Of a DNA stretch of 64,000 nucleotides, positions 23,957 through 32,703 are shown piece by piece. Under the pieces are notes generated by a model, which had not been told where the DNA came from, did not search any database, and saw nothing but the letters and a program-made list of their open reading frames with translations. The stretch spans positions 8,252 to 72,251 of the forward strand of contig NZ_JBBDQW010000088.1 in NCBI RefSeq assembly GCF_040905785.1, written 5' to 3'. The position numbers were made by a program, and so were the translations under genes. The stretch's first letter is position 1. Each line of letters begins with the position of its first letter. This stretch comes from Tistlia sp040905785. Its GTDB lineage: Bacteria; Pseudomonadota; Alphaproteobacteria; Kiloniellales; DSM-21159.

Positions 23957-24850
23957 ATGCCGAACCAGCCGTTGGGGTTCGTCGGCCTGGGGCGCATGGG
24001 CGGCCCGATGGCGGGCCGACTGCTCGACGCCGGCCACGAGCTCGTGGTCTTCGACAGCAATCCCGAGGCCTGCGCCCCCCTGGTCGCCCGCGGCGCGCGC
24101 CAGGCCGGCTCGCCGCGGGAGGTCGCCGACCTGGCCGAGCTGGTGCTGACCAGCCTGCCGACGCCGGACATCGTCCAGGCGGTCGCCATCGGCCCCGAGG
24201 GGCTGGCCGAGGGCTCCCGGATCAAGATCCTGCTCGACCTGTCGACGACCGGCCCGGGAACCGCCGCCCGGGTCGCCGCCGCGCTCGGCGAGCACGACAT
24301 CCAGTGGGTCGACGCGCCGGTCAGCGGCGGCGTCGCCGGCGCCACCAACGGCACCCTGGCGGTCATGCTGTCCTGCCCGCGGGCGACCTTCGAGGCGCTC
24401 GAGCCGATCGCCGGGATTTTCGGAAAGCTGTTCTTCGTCGGCGAGAAGCCCGGCCTCGCCCAGGTCGTCAAGCTCGGCAACAACCTGCTCGCCGCGGCCG
24501 CCCTGGCGGTCACCTCGGAGGCACTGGCGATGGGCGTCAAGGCCGGCATCGACCCGCGGGTGATGATCGACATCATCAACGCCAGCAGCGGCCGCAACAG
24601 CGCGACCCAGGACAAGTTCCCGCGCTCGGTGCTGCCGGGCACCTTCGACTTCGGCTTCGCGACGGGGCTGTCCTACAAGGACGTCCGGCTCTGCGTCGAC
24701 GAGTCCGAGGCACTCGGCGTGCCGATGATCGTCGGCGCCATCGTCCGCCAGATGCTCGCGGTGACCAACGCCAAGTACGGCCCGGCCTCGGACTTCACCT
24801 GCATCGCCAAGGTCGTCGAGGAGTGGGCCGGTGTCGAGATCCGCGGCTGA
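23957..24850 (+). CDS. 3-hydroxyisobutyrate dehydrogenase-family oxidoreductase, copy 2
   Basis: 297 residues, clearly paralogous to the protein encoded at 20406. It has the Rossmann GFVGLGRMG (7-15), DAPVSGGVAGAT (119-130), the catalytic Lys172 in VVKLGNN and the shared MIDIINASSGRNSATQDKFP block. GGGAGGAATACTGT precedes the ATG. Its 3' end overlaps the PrpD-family gene by 20 bases, so the two are translated together. It is under the second GntR-type motif rather than a LacI-type site, so the two copies appear to respond to different regulators. Confidence 0.92.
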   Translation: MPNQPLGFVGLGRMGGPMAGRLLDAGHELVVFDSNPEACAPLVARGARQAGSPREVADLAELVLTSLPTPDIVQAVAIGPEGLAEGSRIKILLDLSTTGPGTAARVAAALGEHDIQWVDAPVSGGVAGATNGTLAVMLSCPRATFEALEPIAGIFGKLFFVGEKPGLAQVVKLGNNLLAAAALAVTSEALAMGVKAGIDPRVMIDIINASSGRNSATQDKFPRSVLPGTFDFGFATGLSYKDVRLCVDESEALGVPMIVGAIVRQMLAVTNAKYGPASDFTCIAKVVEEWAGVEIRG

Positions 24851-26246
24851 CCCGATCCCGCTGCGGCCGGCGCCCGTGCCGCTGGCGCGCCGCCTGGCCC
24901 GGGCCGCCGGCGCGGTCGGGCCGGAGCTGCTGTCGCCGCTGGTCGGCGAGAAGCTCAGGACCTGCCTGCTCGACTTCCTGGCCTGCGCCTTCGAGGCCGG
25001 GCCCCTGCCCTGGAGCCGCCAGGCGGTGGCGACCCTGCGCCCGACGCCGGGCGGCGCCGGCGTGATCGGCCTCGCCGGCGGCTTCGCGCCGGCCGAGGCC
25101 GCCTTCGCCAACGGCACGCTCGGCCACGGCCTGGTGCGCGAGGACATGCACGCCGCCAGCATCGGCCACCACGGCGTCGTCGTCTGGCCGGCGCTGCTGG
25201 CCCTGGCCCAGGCGCGGCCGGGAGGAGCCCCGGTCGCCGGCGCCCGCTTCCTGCTCGCGGCGCTGGTCGGCTACGAAGCCGCCTGCCGGCTCGGCCGGGC
25301 CCTCATCGACGCCGACCTGGCACGCCTGCACCGGCCGACCGGCCTGGTCTCGCCGCTCGGCGCCGCGCTCGGCGGCGCGGTGCTGGCGGGCCTCGGGGAC
25401 GAAGCCGCCACCAGTGCCCTCGGCTTGGCCGCCAACACGTCTTCCGGCCTCAACGCCTGGCCGCACTGGGGCGGCAGCGAGATGTACTTCCACCCCGGCT
25501 TCGCGGCGCGCAACGCCGTCACCTGCGTCGAGCTCGCCGAGGCCGGCGCCTATGCCTCGGAGGGGGCGCTCGACGGCGAGGGCGGCTGGTTCGCCGCCTA
25601 CCGGCGCGGCGCCGCGCCGCGCGAGCTGCGGCTCTTCCCGGAGGGCGACGCCGAGATCCTGGCCGTCTACAACAAGCCGGTGCCGGCCTGCAATTTCGCC
25701 CAGACCGCCAGCCAGGCGGCACTGCGGGTCGCTCGCGAGGTCGGCGCCAGCCGCGGCCCTGTCCGCTCCGTGGTGATCCGCGTGCCGGCCGCCGCGGCGG
25801 CCTACCCGGGCTGCGACTTCATCGGCCCCTTCGAGCGCGCGCTGCAGGCCAAGATGTCGATCCAGTTCTGCGTCGCCGCCGCCCTGGCCCGGGGCACGGT
25901 CGCCGAGTCAAACTACGCCGACCTCCGGGACCCGGAGATCCTGCGGCTGGTCGGCCGGACGCGCCTGGCCGTCGACGCCGAGCTGACCGCGCGCTTTCCG
26001 GCCGCCCAGGGCGCCGAGGTCGAGGTCGGCTTCGCCGCCGGCGGGCGGCTCAGCCACCGCCTCGACGACGTCGTGCCGGCGACGCCCGGCGAGGTTCGCC
26101 TGCGCTTCCGCGCCGCCGCCGAGGCCGTCCTCGGGACCGCCCGGACGACCGCGGTCGAGGCCTTCGTCGACAGCCTCGACGAGCAGGCCGACGCCGGCCG
26201 CCTGGCGACGCTCTGCGCGCCCGGCAAGGCGAGGGCGCGGCCATGA
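24831..26246 (+). CDS. MmgE/PrpD-family protein, copy 2
   Basis: 471-residue MmgE/PrpD-family lyase, the second in the cluster. Visible family elements are the FANGTLGHGLVREDMH active-site region, GLAANTSSGLNAWPHWGGSEM and YNKPVPACNFAQTASQAAL. The usual D-D-T/S-H core of the active site is rewritten as REDMHAASIGHHG, so catalysis or substrate may differ from copy 1. The start is GTG at 24831 inside the preceding gene, with GAGGAG nearby. The stop overlaps the livH-like ATG by four bases. It links the dehydrogenase to the ABC transporter in one operon. Confidence 0.87.
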   Translation: MSRSAADPIPLRPAPVPLARRLARAAGAVGPELLSPLVGEKLRTCLLDFLACAFEAGPLPWSRQAVATLRPTPGGAGVIGLAGGFAPAEAAFANGTLGHGLVREDMHAASIGHHGVVVWPALLALAQARPGGAPVAGARFLLAALVGYEAACRLGRALIDADLARLHRPTGLVSPLGAALGGAVLAGLGDEAATSALGLAANTSSGLNAWPHWGGSEMYFHPGFAARNAVTCVELAEAGAYASEGALDGEGGWFAAYRRGAAPRELRLFPEGDAEILAVYNKPVPACNFAQTASQAALRVAREVGASRGPVRSVVIRVPAAAAAYPGCDFIGPFERALQAKMSIQFCVAAALARGTVAESNYADLRDPEILRLVGRTRLAVDAELTARFPAAQGAEVEVGFAAGGRLSHRLDDVVPATPGEVRLRFRAAAEAVLGTARTTAVEAFVDSLDEQADAGRLATLCAPGKARARP

Positions 26247-27205
26247 GCGAGTCCCAGATCCTGCTCGAGGGCTTCCTGCAGTCGCTCGCCGCCGGCCTGC
26301 TGGTCGGCGCGGTCTACGGCCTGATGTGCGTCGGCCTGGCGATGATCTTCGGCATCATGCGGGTCATCAACTTCGCCCAGGGCGACTTCATGATGCTCGG
26401 CATGTACGCCGCGCTGTTCATGTTCACCGGCCTGGGGCTGCCGTCGATCTTCGGCAGCATCGTCGGGCCCTACGTCGCGATCCTGCTGGCCGCGCCGCTG
26501 CTCTTCGCCTTCGGCTACCTGATCCACAAGCTGCTGATCGCGCGGGTCACCGGCATCCGCACCGTCTCGATGGAGGGCGAGGGCCACTATGCCCAGCTGA
26601 TCCTGACCCTGGGCATCGCGCTGATCCTGCAGAACGGCGGCATGATCCTGTTCGGCTCGGAGCTGGTCTCGATCCGCACGCCGCTGTCGAGCTCGGCTTG
26701 GGAGATCGGGCCCTTCTGGGGCGAGATGGTCACGGTCTTCCTGAACCGCGGCCGAAGCATCTCGGCGGTCTTCTCGCTGCTGGCGATCCTCGCCCTGGCG
26801 CTGCTGATCGCCCGCTCGCGGCTCGGCAAGGCGCTGCGCGCCTCGGCCGACAACCCCGAAGCCTCGACCTACATGGGCATCGACGTCGACCGCTCCTACC
26901 GGATCGCCTTCGCGCTCGGCACGGCGATCACCGGCGTCGCCGGCGGCCTGCTGGCGACCAACTACCCCTTCCATCCCTTCGTCGGGCTGGAATACGTCAT
27001 CGTCATGTACGCCGGCGTCGTGCTCGGCGGCATCGGCTCGATCACGGGAGCCTTCTGGGGCGGCATGGCGATCGGCCTGGTCCAGCAGCTCTCGACCCTG
27101 GTGCTGCCGACACAGCTGCAGAACACCGCGATCTTCGTCGTCTTCCTGATCATCGTGATCCTCCGTCCGCAGGGCTTCTTCGGGCGCGTGGTCGAGAGGA
27201 CCTGA
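26243..27205 (+). CDS. Branched-chain amino acid-type ABC transporter permease (LivH-like)
   Basis: 320-residue inner-membrane permease with about 8 hydrophobic segments. It has the LivH hallmarks LMCVGLAMIFGIMRVINFAQG near the N-terminus, ADNPEASTYMGIDVDR in the coupling region and VMYAGVVLGGIGSITGAF late. It overlaps the PrpD gene by ATGA and precedes the permease-ATPase fusion by two bases. The HAAT-type system may import a hydrophobic amino acid or an aromatic or dicarboxylic acid. Confidence 0.92.
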   Translation: MSESQILLEGFLQSLAAGLLVGAVYGLMCVGLAMIFGIMRVINFAQGDFMMLGMYAALFMFTGLGLPSIFGSIVGPYVAILLAAPLLFAFGYLIHKLLIARVTGIRTVSMEGEGHYAQLILTLGIALILQNGGMILFGSELVSIRTPLSSSAWEIGPFWGEMVTVFLNRGRSISAVFSLLAILALALLIARSRLGKALRASADNPEASTYMGIDVDRSYRIAFALGTAITGVAGGLLATNYPFHPFVGLEYVIVMYAGVVLGGIGSITGAFWGGMAIGLVQQLSTLVLPTQLQNTAIFVVFLIIVILRPQGFFGRVVERT

Positions 27206-27207
27206 CG

Positions 27208-29010
27208 ATGGGCCTGCTCAAGTCCTCCTGGGCGATCTTCGCCTTCGCCGCGGTCTACGCGCTGGTCTCGCTGCTCACCGCGAGCTCCTACTACCAACTG
27301 ATCATCACCCTGGTGCTGGTCTGGGCCTGCTTCGGGCTGTCCTGGAACATGCTGAGCGGCTACACCGGCCTGGTCTCCTTCGGCCATGCCGCCTTCTTCG
27401 GCATCGGCGCCTACACGACCGCGCTCGGCAACATCCACTTCGGCATCACGCCCTGGCTGCTGATCCCGGCGGCGGCCGTGATCGGCGCGGCCACCGGCCT
27501 CCTGATCGGCCTGCCGACCTTCCGGCTGCGCGGCCACTACTTCGCGCTCTCGATGCTCGCCTACCCGCTGGCCATGCTCTACGTCTTCGAGTGGCTCGGC
27601 TACCAGGAGGTGACGCTGCCGCTCGAGCGCGAGGATCCCGCGCTCTACATGCAGTTCGCCGACAACCGGGTCTACACCCTGATCGCGCTCGCCATGCTGG
27701 TCGGCTTCATGCTGATCACCCGCGCCGTCGAGCGCGGCCGCTTCGGCAAGTCGCTGCTCGCGATCAAGCAGAACGAGGCCGCGGCCGAGGCCGCCGGCAT
27801 CGACACGCTGGGCTGGAAGCTGAAGGCCATCGCCCTGTCCGCGGCGATCGCCTCGGCGACCGGCGCCTTCTACACCGTCGTGCTGCTGGTCGTCACGCCG
27901 GGCTCGGTGTTCGGCATGCTGGTCTCCGCGCAGGCGCTGACGGTCACCATGTTCGGCGGCGTCGGCAGCGTCTGGGGCCCGGTGATCGGCGCCGTCGTCC
28001 TGATCCCGGTCGCCGAGGCGCTCCACGTCGAGCTGGGCGCGCGGCTGCCGGGCATCCAGGGCGTGGTCTACGGCCTGGCCATCGTGCTGGTCATCATCGC
28101 AGCACCCGAGGGCGTCTACTGGAAGGTCCGCGACCGGCTGCGCCGGCGCCGCCCGGCGCCGGCGCCGGAGGCGCAGGCCGAGGCAGCCGCCGCGGAGGCG
28201 GCGCCCTCCCTGGCCACGGCGGAGGCCGCCGAGGCGGCGGTGCGCCCGGTGCGCAACCGCACGATCAGCGAGGAGACGATCCTGGAGGTGCGTGGGCTGT
28301 CGCGCTCCTTCGGCGGCCTGAGGGCGGTCGACGACGTCTCCTTTTCGGTCCGCAAGGGCATGATCCTGGGTATCATCGGCCCGAACGGCGCCGGCAAGAC
28401 GACGCTGTTCAACCTGCTCAACGGCTTCCAGCGTCCCGACGCCGGCGCAGTGCTGCTCGACGGCCGCGACATGGTCGGCCGCAAGCCCCACGTGCTCTGC
28501 GAGGCCGGCGTCGGCCGGACCTTCCAGATCATGCGTCCCTTCCCGCGCATGAGCCTCGCCGACAACGTCAAGATCGGCGCCTACGTGCGCGCCGGCAGCG
28601 AGGAAGAGGCGACGCGCCTGGCCGAGGAGGCGCTCGGCCTGGTCGGCCTCTCCGACATCGCCGACCGCCCGGCCTCCAGCCTGACCACCAAGCAGCTGCG
28701 CCTGATGGAGATCGCCCGAGCGCTGGCCGGCCAGCCGCGCCTTCTGCTGCTCGACGAAACGCTCGCCGGGCTCGGCCACGCGGAGGTCGGCGACGTGGTG
28801 CGGGTGATCCAGGACCTGGCCGAGGCCGGCATCACCATCGTCATCATCGAGCACACCATGAACGCCATGGTGCGCCTGGTCGACCGCTTCGTCGTGCTCG
28901 ACCACGGCGCCGTGCTGGTCGAGGGCGAGCCGGAGGCGATCACCCGCCATCCCGCCGTCGTCGAGGCCTATCTCGGCAAGAAGTGGAGCGGCCGCCATGC
29001 TGCGGATTGA
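27208..29010 (+). CDS. Fused LivM-LivG: ABC permease plus ATPase in one chain
   Basis: 600 residues. Residues 1 to about 310 form a LivM permease (GYTGLVSFGHAAFFGIGAY and TMFGGVGSVWGPVIGA). An Ala/Glu-rich linker of about 40 residues follows, then from about residue 355 a LivG ATPase with GPNGAGKTT (Walker A), GVGRTFQIMRPFP (Q-loop) and LLLLDETLAGL (Walker B). The signature helix reads SSLTTKQLRLMEIARAL instead of LSxGxQ, a deviation that recurs in some LivG proteins. The ATG at 27208 follows the livH stop by two bases. The 3' end overlaps the LivF-like gene by 14 bases. Confidence 0.92.
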   Translation: MGLLKSSWAIFAFAAVYALVSLLTASSYYQLIITLVLVWACFGLSWNMLSGYTGLVSFGHAAFFGIGAYTTALGNIHFGITPWLLIPAAAVIGAATGLLIGLPTFRLRGHYFALSMLAYPLAMLYVFEWLGYQEVTLPLEREDPALYMQFADNRVYTLIALAMLVGFMLITRAVERGRFGKSLLAIKQNEAAAEAAGIDTLGWKLKAIALSAAIASATGAFYTVVLLVVTPGSVFGMLVSAQALTVTMFGGVGSVWGPVIGAVVLIPVAEALHVELGARLPGIQGVVYGLAIVLVIIAAPEGVYWKVRDRLRRRRPAPAPEAQAEAAAAEAAPSLATAEAAEAAVRPVRNRTISEETILEVRGLSRSFGGLRAVDDVSFSVRKGMILGIIGPNGAGKTTLFNLLNGFQRPDAGAVLLDGRDMVGRKPHVLCEAGVGRTFQIMRPFPRMSLADNVKIGAYVRAGSEEEATRLAEEALGLVGLSDIADRPASSLTTKQLRLMEIARALAGQPRLLLLDETLAGLGHAEVGDVVRVIQDLAEAGITIVIIEHTMNAMVRLVDRFVVLDHGAVLVEGEPEAITRHPAVVEAYLGKKWSGRHAAD

Positions 29011-29704
29011 AGGCCTGCGGGCCGGCTATTCCGAGGTCGCGGTGCTCCACGGCATCTCGATCGCCGTCGAGGCCGGTCAGTTCGTCTCGATCGTCGGGCC
29101 GAACGGCGCCGGCAAGACCACCCTGTTCAAGGCGATCTCCGGAATCGTGCCGGCAATGTCCGGCGCGATCGAGTTCGAGGGGCAGGACCTGCTCGCCGTG
29201 CCGCCGGCGCGGCGCGCCCACCTGGGCATCGCCCACGTGCCCGAGGGGCGGCAGGTCTTCGCCTCCCTGACGGTCATGGAAAACCTCGAGATGGGCGCCT
29301 ACACCGAGGCCGGGCGGCGCGACTGGGCGAGCAATATCGAGCGGATCTTCGCCTGGCTGCCGGTGCTCGCCGAGCGGCGCCGGCAGATCGCCGGCACCCT
29401 GTCCGGCGGCGAGCAGCAGATGGTCGCGATCGGCCGCGGCCTCGCCTCCTCGCCAAAGCTGATGATGCTGGACGAGCCCTCGATGGGGCTGGCACCGGCC
29501 ATCGCCGACTTCATCTTCGAGCGGCTGCTCGAGATCCGCCGCGACGCGAACCTGACGATCCTGCTGGTCGAGCAGCGCGTGGCGGAAGCGCTGCAGTTCG
29601 CCGACCACGGCTACGTACTGGAAACCGGGCGCGTTGTCCTCGAGGGGACCAACGAGACGCTCAGCGCCGACGATCGGGTCCGACAGGCCTATCTCGGCAT
29701 GTGA
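28997..29704 (+). CDS. ABC transporter ATPase (LivF-like)
   Basis: 235-residue ATP-binding subunit with GPNGAGKTT (Walker A), the LivF-specific HVPEGRQVFASLTVMENL, a canonical signature LSGGEQQM and Walker B LMMLDEPSMGLAP. Together with the degenerate-signature ATPase domain of the upstream fusion it should form an asymmetric nucleotide-binding pair. Its start lies inside the upstream gene (14-base overlap). Confidence 0.93.
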   Translation: MLRIEGLRAGYSEVAVLHGISIAVEAGQFVSIVGPNGAGKTTLFKAISGIVPAMSGAIEFEGQDLLAVPPARRAHLGIAHVPEGRQVFASLTVMENLEMGAYTEAGRRDWASNIERIFAWLPVLAERRRQIAGTLSGGEQQMVAIGRGLASSPKLMMLDEPSMGLAPAIADFIFERLLEIRRDANLTILLVEQRVAEALQFADHGYVLETGRVVLEGTNETLSADDRVRQAYLGM

Positions 29705-29767
29705 CCGCGGCACCGGGCGCTTGGATCCGGGCCGGGGGCGGACACAACGAACAAGGAGGAAACGACA

Positions 29768-31015
29768 ATGAGGTGGACCTATTCGACAGCGCAGGTCGCA
29801 CGACGCGCCCTGCTGGCCGGCGCCGCCCTGGCGCTCGGCCTCGCCCTGCCCTCCGCCGGACCGGCCGAGGCCCAGGAAACCGTCAAGGTCGGGCTGCTGG
29901 CGCCGATGTCGGGCCTCTACGCGCGGCCCGGCAACGTCATGCGCATGGGCGCCGAGCTCGCGGTCGAGGACATCAACGCCGCCGGCGGCATCGAGGCGCT
30001 CGGCGGCGCCAAGCTGGAGCTGGTCGTGCTCGACGCCGGCGACACCACCGAGAAGGCCAAGAACGCGGCCCAGCGCATGGTCTCCGAGCATCCCGACCTG
30101 GTCGCGGCGACCGGCTCCTACCTCAGCTCCTTCACCCTGGCGGTGACCGAGGTGACCGAGCGTGCCAACCTGCCGATGCTGACGCTGTCCTATTCGGACC
30201 TGCTGACCGAGCGCGGCTTCCGCTACATCTTCCAGACCTCGGCGAGCTCTGGCTCGCAGGCCGCGCAGTCCATGCCGACCCTGATCCGCCTGGCCGAGGA
30301 GGCCGGCGCCAAGCGGCCGAAGACCGTCGCGATCATCACCGACAACACCGCCGCCTCGATCTCCTCGGTCGAGCGGATGAAGAAGGACCTGCTGGAGGAG
30401 GCCGGGCTCGAGCTGGTCGTCGACGAGGTCTTCACGCCGCCGCTCGCCGATGCGACGCCGCTGGTCCAGCGGCTGCGGGCAGCCCGGCCGGACATGCTGT
30501 TCTTCCTGCCGACGGTGATCTCCGACGCCAAGCTGCTGCTCGAGAAAATGAGCGAGTTCGGCCTCGGCGAGGGCAAGATCCCGACGATCTCCTTCGGCAT
30601 CGCCATCGCCGAGCCGGACCTGCTCAACACGGTCAGCCCGGAGCTGATGCAGGGCGTCATCTCGGTCGTCGCCAACTGGGGCTCCAAGGGCCACGAGGAG
30701 ATGATCGCGCGGCTCGAGGAGCGCTACGGCGAGCCCTGGATGACCCAGAACGCGATCTCGACCTATGGCGACATGTGGATCCTCAAGGCGGCCCTGGAGA
30801 AGGCCGGCAAGGCCGACCGCGAGGCCGTGGCCGAGGCGATCCGCACCCTCGACGAGGGCCCCTCGCCATACTACCCGGGCGGCGAGCTGAAGTTCGAGGA
30901 GAACGGGCGGCGGGTCGACGCCGGCCTGACCATCATCCAGTGGCAGGACGGCAAGCCGATCACCGTCTACCCGCCCGAGCTGGCGATGGCCGAGCCGATC
31001 TGGCCGACCAACTGA
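29768..31015 (+). CDS. ABC transporter substrate-binding protein (LivK-like)
   Basis: 415-residue periplasmic binding protein of the Leu/Ile/Val (PBP type 1) family. The signal peptide ends at AEAQ (about residues 1-36), and KVGLLAPMSGLYARPG opens the mature N-lobe. AAGGAGGAAACGACA precedes the ATG, one of the strongest ribosome binding sites in the window. It is the last transport gene of the HIBADH - PrpD - LivH - LivMG - LivF - LivK run and is followed by a 9-bp GC hairpin and then a CMD-family gene. Confidence 0.92.
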   Translation: MRWTYSTAQVARRALLAGAALALGLALPSAGPAEAQETVKVGLLAPMSGLYARPGNVMRMGAELAVEDINAAGGIEALGGAKLELVVLDAGDTTEKAKNAAQRMVSEHPDLVAATGSYLSSFTLAVTEVTERANLPMLTLSYSDLLTERGFRYIFQTSASSGSQAAQSMPTLIRLAEEAGAKRPKTVAIITDNTAASISSVERMKKDLLEEAGLELVVDEVFTPPLADATPLVQRLRAARPDMLFFLPTVISDAKLLLEKMSEFGLGEGKIPTISFGIAIAEPDLLNTVSPELMQGVISVVANWGSKGHEEMIARLEERYGEPWMTQNAISTYGDMWILKAALEKAGKADREAVAEAIRTLDEGPSPYYPGGELKFEENGRRVDAGLTIIQWQDGKPITVYPPELAMAEPIWPTN

Positions 31016-31026
31016 GCGGGTGACGC

Positions 31027-31059
31027 GCCGCGCCCCGCAAGCCGGCTGCCGGGCGCGGC
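31027..31059 (+). terminator. Intercistronic GC hairpin after LivK-like gene
   Basis: GCCGCGCCC (31027-31035) and GGGCGCGGC (31051-31059) make a perfect 9-bp stem around a 15-base loop with no U-run. It has the same position, between a binding-protein gene and a CMD-family gene, as the hairpin at 9781-9810. Confidence 0.5.
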
Positions 31060-31102
31060 ACCTTTCCCGGAGACATCCAGAAGCACCACGAGGAGCGGGA
31101 GC

Positions 31103-31486
31103 ATGAGCAAAGAGGTGTTCGACAAGGGCCTGGAGATCCGCAAGGACGTGCTGGGCCGCGAGTTCGTGGAGAAATCCTTCGCCGCCGCCGACGACTTCAA
31201 CCGGCCGATGCAGGAGCTGGTCACCGAGTACTGCTGGGGCGCCGTCTGGGGCCGCGAGGAGCTGCCGCGCAAGACCCGCTCGCTGCTGAACCTGGCGATG
31301 ATCAGCGCGCTCAACCGGCCCCACGAGCTGCGCATGCACATCCGCGGCGCGCTCCGGAACGGCGTCTCCAAGGAGGAGATCCGCGAGGTCTTCCTGCAGG
31401 TCGCGATCTACTGCGGCGTGCCCGCCGGCGTCGACTCCTTCCGCGTCGCCCGCGAGGTCTTCGCCGAGCAGGAGGGCGCCGACTAG
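31103..31486 (+). CDS. Carboxymuconolactone decarboxylase-family protein, copy 2
   Basis: 127-residue paralogue of the protein at 9874: shared FVEKSFAAADDFNRPMQE, TRSLLNLAMISALNRPHEL and AIYCGVPAGVDSFRVAR segments, by eye roughly half identical. It has no CxxC. CACGAGGAGCGGGAGC lies before the ATG. As with copy 1 it follows a transporter binding-protein gene and a GC hairpin, so the two modules share gene order as well as gene content. Confidence 0.88.
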   Translation: MSKEVFDKGLEIRKDVLGREFVEKSFAAADDFNRPMQELVTEYCWGAVWGREELPRKTRSLLNLAMISALNRPHELRMHIRGALRNGVSKEEIREVFLQVAIYCGVPAGVDSFRVAREVFAEQEGAD

Positions 31487-31633
31487 CACCTTCCGCCCGC
31501 CATTCAGGCAGGGCGCCGGCCGCGAAGGAAATTGCCGCTCGGCGCGCCGGCGGCTATGCTCGCGTGGAAGTCATACCGGCCGCCAGACGCCGGAAGGAAC
31601 GAGGGGTCCGAGCGATCGGGCCGGCGGGGAGGA

Positions 31634-32629
31634 ATGGAGCTCAAGCAGCTCAGCCTGTTCACGACCGTGTCGGAGTTCGGCAGCTTTTCGCGCGCCGCCG
31701 CCGTGCTCGGCCTGGCGCAGCCAGTGCTGAGCCGGCAGATCAAGGCCCTGGAGACCGAGCTCGGCGTCGAGCTGCTCTATCGCAACGGCCGCGGCATCGT
31801 GCTGACCGAGCCCGGCAAGCTGCTCAACGACTACGCCAAGGGGCTGCTGGAGACCGCGGCGGCGGCCCGCAACGAGGTCATGGCGATGCGCTCGCGCCCG
31901 CGCGGGACCATCGCCGTCGGCATGCCGCCCTCGGTCGGCTTCGTGCTGACCGTGCCGCTGGTCCAGGGCTTCCGCGAGCAGTTCCCGCTGATCTCCATGC
32001 GCGTGATCGAGGGCTTCAGCGGCCATGTCCTGGAATGGCTGGTGACCGGCAAGATCGACGTCGCCGTGCTCTACAACGCGCCGCGCATGAGCAACCTGCT
32101 GGCCGAGCCGCTGCTCGAGGACGAGCTGTTCCTGCTCGGCCCCGCCCGCGACCCGGCGGCGCCGCCCGAGGGGCCGGTCGCCGCGGCCCGGCTCGCCGAG
32201 CTGCCGATGATCCTGCCGAGCCGGCCCCACGGCCTGCGCGTGCTGGTCGACGAGCGCCTGCACGCGGCCGGCATCACGCCCAACGTCACCGTCGAGATCG
32301 AGGCCATGCCCTCGACCCTCGCCCTGGTCGAGCGCGGCGGCGGCTACACCATCCTGTCCTACTCCAGCGTCCGCCACCTGGTCGCCGAGGGCCGGATCCG
32401 GATCTGGCGCATCGTCGACCCGCCGCTGACCCGCCACCTGGTGCTGGCGACGTCCAGCCAACGCCCGACCACCGTCGCCACCCGCGCCCTGACCGACATG
32501 GTCCGCCAGCAGGTCCGCCGCCAGCTCGAGCAGGGGCTGTGGGCGCCGGAGGCTGCGGCGTCCACAGCCGCGTCCCGGCCGGGTTTGCAGGGAACCGCTC
32601 GACCGCGCCCGGTCTCGCTGATGTCCTAG
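31634..32629 (+). CDS. LysR-family transcriptional regulator
   Basis: 331-residue LTTR. The winged HTH is at residues 1-60 (FGSFSRAAAVLGLAQPVLSR is the recognition region), followed by a two-lobed effector domain with PSVGFVLTVPL and GIIDVAVLYN-like motifs (here TGKIDVAVLYNAP). A C-terminal Ala/Arg-rich tail of about 30 residues is unusual. GGGGAGGA ends only about two bases before the ATG at 31634, which is tight, but the family start MELKQLSLF supports it. It lies downstream of and codirectional with the Liv/CMD operon and may control it, though LTTRs are usually divergent from their targets. Confidence 0.88.
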   Translation: MELKQLSLFTTVSEFGSFSRAAAVLGLAQPVLSRQIKALETELGVELLYRNGRGIVLTEPGKLLNDYAKGLLETAAAARNEVMAMRSRPRGTIAVGMPPSVGFVLTVPLVQGFREQFPLISMRVIEGFSGHVLEWLVTGKIDVAVLYNAPRMSNLLAEPLLEDELFLLGPARDPAAPPEGPVAAARLAELPMILPSRPHGLRVLVDERLHAAGITPNVTVEIEAMPSTLALVERGGGYTILSYSSVRHLVAEGRIRIWRIVDPPLTRHLVLATSSQRPTTVATRALTDMVRQQVRRQLEQGLWAPEAAASTAASRPGLQGTARPRPVSLMS

Positions 32630-32703
32630 GGAACCAAGGTTGCGCCCAGCGTAGGCCCGCTCCGCATGCCTTGAGGGATCTGGTTCAAAAGCCGCGATGA
32701 CCT

